Shown: positions 5,023-6,696 of the stretch, piece by piece
Numbering within the stretch: position 1 is the first letter of the stretch
Layout of the letters: each line of letters starts with the position of its first letter
NCBI GenBank assembly: GCA_030151865.1
Contig: JASLCK010000389.1
Span: forward strand, 1-6,696
Source of the DNA: Rhodospirillaceae bacterium
GTDB taxonomy: Bacteria; Pseudomonadota; Alphaproteobacteria; Rhodospirillales; Magnetospirillaceae
Reading direction: 5' to 3'
Length of the DNA stretch: 6,696 nt
Notes under the pieces: generated by a model
Databases searched by the model: none
What the model saw: the letters and a program-made list of their open reading frames with translations, nothing else
Told to the model about the DNA's origin: nothing
Position numbers and translations under genes: made by a program

Positions 5023-6634
5023 CCTTACCCCGGCCGAGCCGGTGATCCGTCCCCCCAAACGCTGGCTGCCGTCGCTGGTCTGGGCGATTCCGCTGCTGGC
5101 CGCGTTGATCGGCCTGTCCCTGGTGGTGCAAGCCTTGTGGGAACGCGGCCCCACCATCACCGTCAGCTTCAGCACCGCCGAGGGGATCGAGGTCGGCAAG
5201 ACCAAGGTCAAATACAAGGATGTGGATATTGGCGAGGTAACGGCGGTGCATCTGGCCCCCGACCGCGCCAAGGTCATGGTGACTATCGATCTATTGCGCG
5301 AGGCGCGAAACTTCGCCGTCGCCGACAGCCGCTTCTGGGTGGTGCGCCCGCGTCTGGCGGGCAGCGGCGTTTCGGGTCTGGAAACCCTGCTGTCGGGGGC
5401 CTATATCGGCGTCGATGCAGGCCATTCCGACCAAGCCGCCAAAGATTTTAGCGGTCTGGAAACTCCACCGGTGGTGGCGTCGGACATTCCCGGACGGCGC
5501 TTCAAGCTGCATGCTGGTGACATTGGTTCGCTTGATGTGGGCTCGCCGGTGTTTTTCCGCCGCATCCCCGTCGGCCATGTGGAAAGTTTCGCCCTCGATC
5601 CCGATGGGCGCAGCCTGACCCTGGGGATTTTCGTTAAATCGCCCTATGACCGCTTCGTCACCACCGATACCCGGTTCTGGCATGCCAGCGGCATCGATTT
5701 GCGGCTGGATGCCAGCGGGGTCAAGTTGGACACCCAGTCTTTGTCCACCATCCTGATGGGCGGCGTCGCCTTTGAAACTCCGATCGAGGGTGAGACGACC
5801 CAGCCCGCTCAGGATGGAGCGCAATTCGCCCTGGCGTCCGATCACGGCGAAGCGTTGAAAAACCCGGACGGCAACACCTTCCCCATGCTGTTGCGCTTCC
5901 ACCAGTCGGTGCGTGGTCTTAGCATTGGTGCGCCGGTGGATTTCCGCGGCGTCGAATTGGGCCGCGTCCATTGGATCGGCCTGGCCTTCGACAAGATTGC
6001 CGGCGATTTCACGCCGCTGGTGGTCGTCGATATCTTCCCCGACCGCCTGGTTTCGGCGGGGGCTTTGCCCGCCGACAAGGAAAGCAGTATCAGCCAGCGG
6101 GACCGCAAAATGGCCGAACTGGTGGCCAAGGGCCTGCGGGCGCAATTGCGCACCGGCAGTCTGTTGACCGGGCAGCTTTATGTGTCGCTGGACTTCTTCC
6201 CCAACGCGCCCGTCGCCAAGTTCGATCTTAAGGCCAATCCCTTGGAAATGCCGACCGTGCCCGGCGATTTGCAGGAACTTTATCAGCAGGTGCAGTCGAT
6301 CCTGCGCAAGCTGGATAAGATCCCCTTCGACACGTTGGGCGAGGATGCGCACCGCGTCATGACCGATCTGGACAGCAGCCTGAAGCGTCTAGACACCGCC
6401 CTGGCCCATACCGACAAGGATGTCTTGCCGGAGGTGAAGGCCAGTCTGGCCCAGATCAGCAAAACCATGGAAAGCCTGCAAACCACCATGGCGGGCGATG
6501 CCCCCTTGCAGCAGGACAGTCGTCAGGCCATGCGCAGCATGACCGAAGCCGCCCGATCCCTGAAAGCCCTGACCGACAGTTTGGAACGCCAGCCGGAATC
6601 CCTGCTGCGCGGCAAGAAGGACACTGCCAAATGA
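5015..6634 (+). CDS. pqiB: PqiB, MCE-domain intermembrane transport protein
   Basis: Periplasm-spanning MCE protein. In E. coli, PqiB forms a hexamer of stacked MCE rings with a long helical needle that bridges the inner and outer membranes for lipid movement. Here it has 539 residues, close to the E. coli length. An N-terminal anchor lies at about 19-42 (LPSLVWAIPLLAALIGLSLV) after a short cytoplasmic Pro-rich tail. Three MCE domains follow, at about 46-137 (start TITVSFSTAEGIEVG), 160-255 (start RRFKLHAGDIGSLDVG) and 290-394 (start MLLRFHQSVRGLSIG). Each has the beta-strand and G(x)PV/KVxxxG(x)xxGxV pattern. From about 415 to 530 the chain is heptad-like and helical, as expected for the needle. 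The ATG at 5015 overlaps the upstream stop; a GTG at 5000 would add five residues. Its own stop overlaps the next ATG by four bases. Confidence 0.93.
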   Translation: MTDLTPAEPVIRPPKRWLPSLVWAIPLLAALIGLSLVVQALWERGPTITVSFSTAEGIEVGKTKVKYKDVDIGEVTAVHLAPDRAKVMVTIDLLREARNFAVADSRFWVVRPRLAGSGVSGLETLLSGAYIGVDAGHSDQAAKDFSGLETPPVVASDIPGRRFKLHAGDIGSLDVGSPVFFRRIPVGHVESFALDPDGRSLTLGIFVKSPYDRFVTTDTRFWHASGIDLRLDASGVKLDTQSLSTILMGGVAFETPIEGETTQPAQDGAQFALASDHGEALKNPDGNTFPMLLRFHQSVRGLSIGAPVDFRGVELGRVHWIGLAFDKIAGDFTPLVVVDIFPDRLVSAGALPADKESSISQRDRKMAELVAKGLRAQLRTGSLLTGQLYVSLDFFPNAPVAKFDLKANPLEMPTVPGDLQELYQQVQSILRKLDKIPFDTLGEDAHRVMTDLDSSLKRLDTALAHTDKDVLPEVKASLAQISKTMESLQTTMAGDAPLQQDSRQAMRSMTEAARSLKALTDSLERQPESLLRGKKDTAK

Positions 6635-6696
6635 AAACCGTCCGTCTCAGCCCGTTCGTTGTGCTGGCCAGTCTGGCCCTGGCCGGGTGCGGCGCA
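6631..6696 (+). CDS. pqiC: Start of a lipoprotein gene, probably PqiC (cut by the right edge)
   Basis: Only the first 22 codons are present. They encode a lipoprotein signal peptide: a positively charged start (Lys2, Arg5), a hydrophobic core (residues 8-18) and a lipobox L-A-G-C at 17-20, with Cys20 as the predicted lipidated residue. Gly at the +2 position is consistent with outer-membrane sorting. The ATG overlaps the pqiB stop (ATGA), so the gene is in the operon. In E. coli, PqiC is an outer-membrane lipoprotein that docks the PqiB needle, and its gene follows pqiB. The identity is inferred from position and signal peptide, since the mature domain is outside the window. Confidence 0.75.
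   Translation, partial: MKTVRLSPFVVLASLALAGCGA

Noticed and set aside
4141..5277. Minus-strand open frame of 378 codons across both pqiA halves and the pqiB start
   Set aside because: It spans three confidently assigned genes on the other strand, and its product is rich in Gln, His, Arg and Gly without structure.
5291..6352. Minus-strand open frame of 353 codons opposite pqiB
   Set aside because: The opposite strand encodes a clear three-domain MCE protein. The antisense product shows no recognisable domain and fits a codon-bias shadow.

Overview
The window looks like chromosomal DNA of a motile, Gram-negative alphaproteobacterium, probably a Rhodospirillales member such as Magnetospirillum or a relative. 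This rests on GC-rich coding sequence, a short flagellin without outer domains, a two-protein form of PqiA and an envelope MCE transport operon. The genus is an inference from the look of the proteins and was not confirmed by a search.

Left part, minus strand (reading right to left): an ECF-type RNA polymerase sigma factor gene (2736-3350), then a 276-residue flagellin gene (1780-2610), then fliD for the filament cap (start at 1701, running off the left edge). All three point the same way, with gaps of 125 and 77 bases. Flagellin and FliD form a filament and cap pair. A strong GC-rich hairpin lies between them, and the flagellin leader can fold into several short stems. The sigma factor is of the two-domain ECF type, not the FliA flagellar type, and no anti-sigma gene is visible beside it.

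Middle, 3351-3772: an AT-rich divergent intergenic region of about 420 bases with no gene. It holds two sets of direct repeats, an 8-bp hairpin followed by a T run on the minus strand, and a plausible sigma-70 type promoter facing right.

Right part, plus strand: a tightly overlapping operon pqiA(first half)-pqiA(second half)-pqiB-pqiC. The first two genes encode small membrane proteins, each with one zinc-ribbon and one PqiA membrane domain; together they correspond to the single E. coli PqiA. PqiB is an inner-membrane-anchored periplasmic protein with three MCE domains and a C-terminal helical region. The last gene, cut by the right edge, starts with a lipoprotein signal peptide as expected for PqiC. 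Together these would form a trans-envelope lipid transport bridge.

I see no mobile element, CRISPR array, RNA gene or clearly new system. The most open points are what the lone ECF sigma factor controls and what the repeats and hairpins in the divergent region do.
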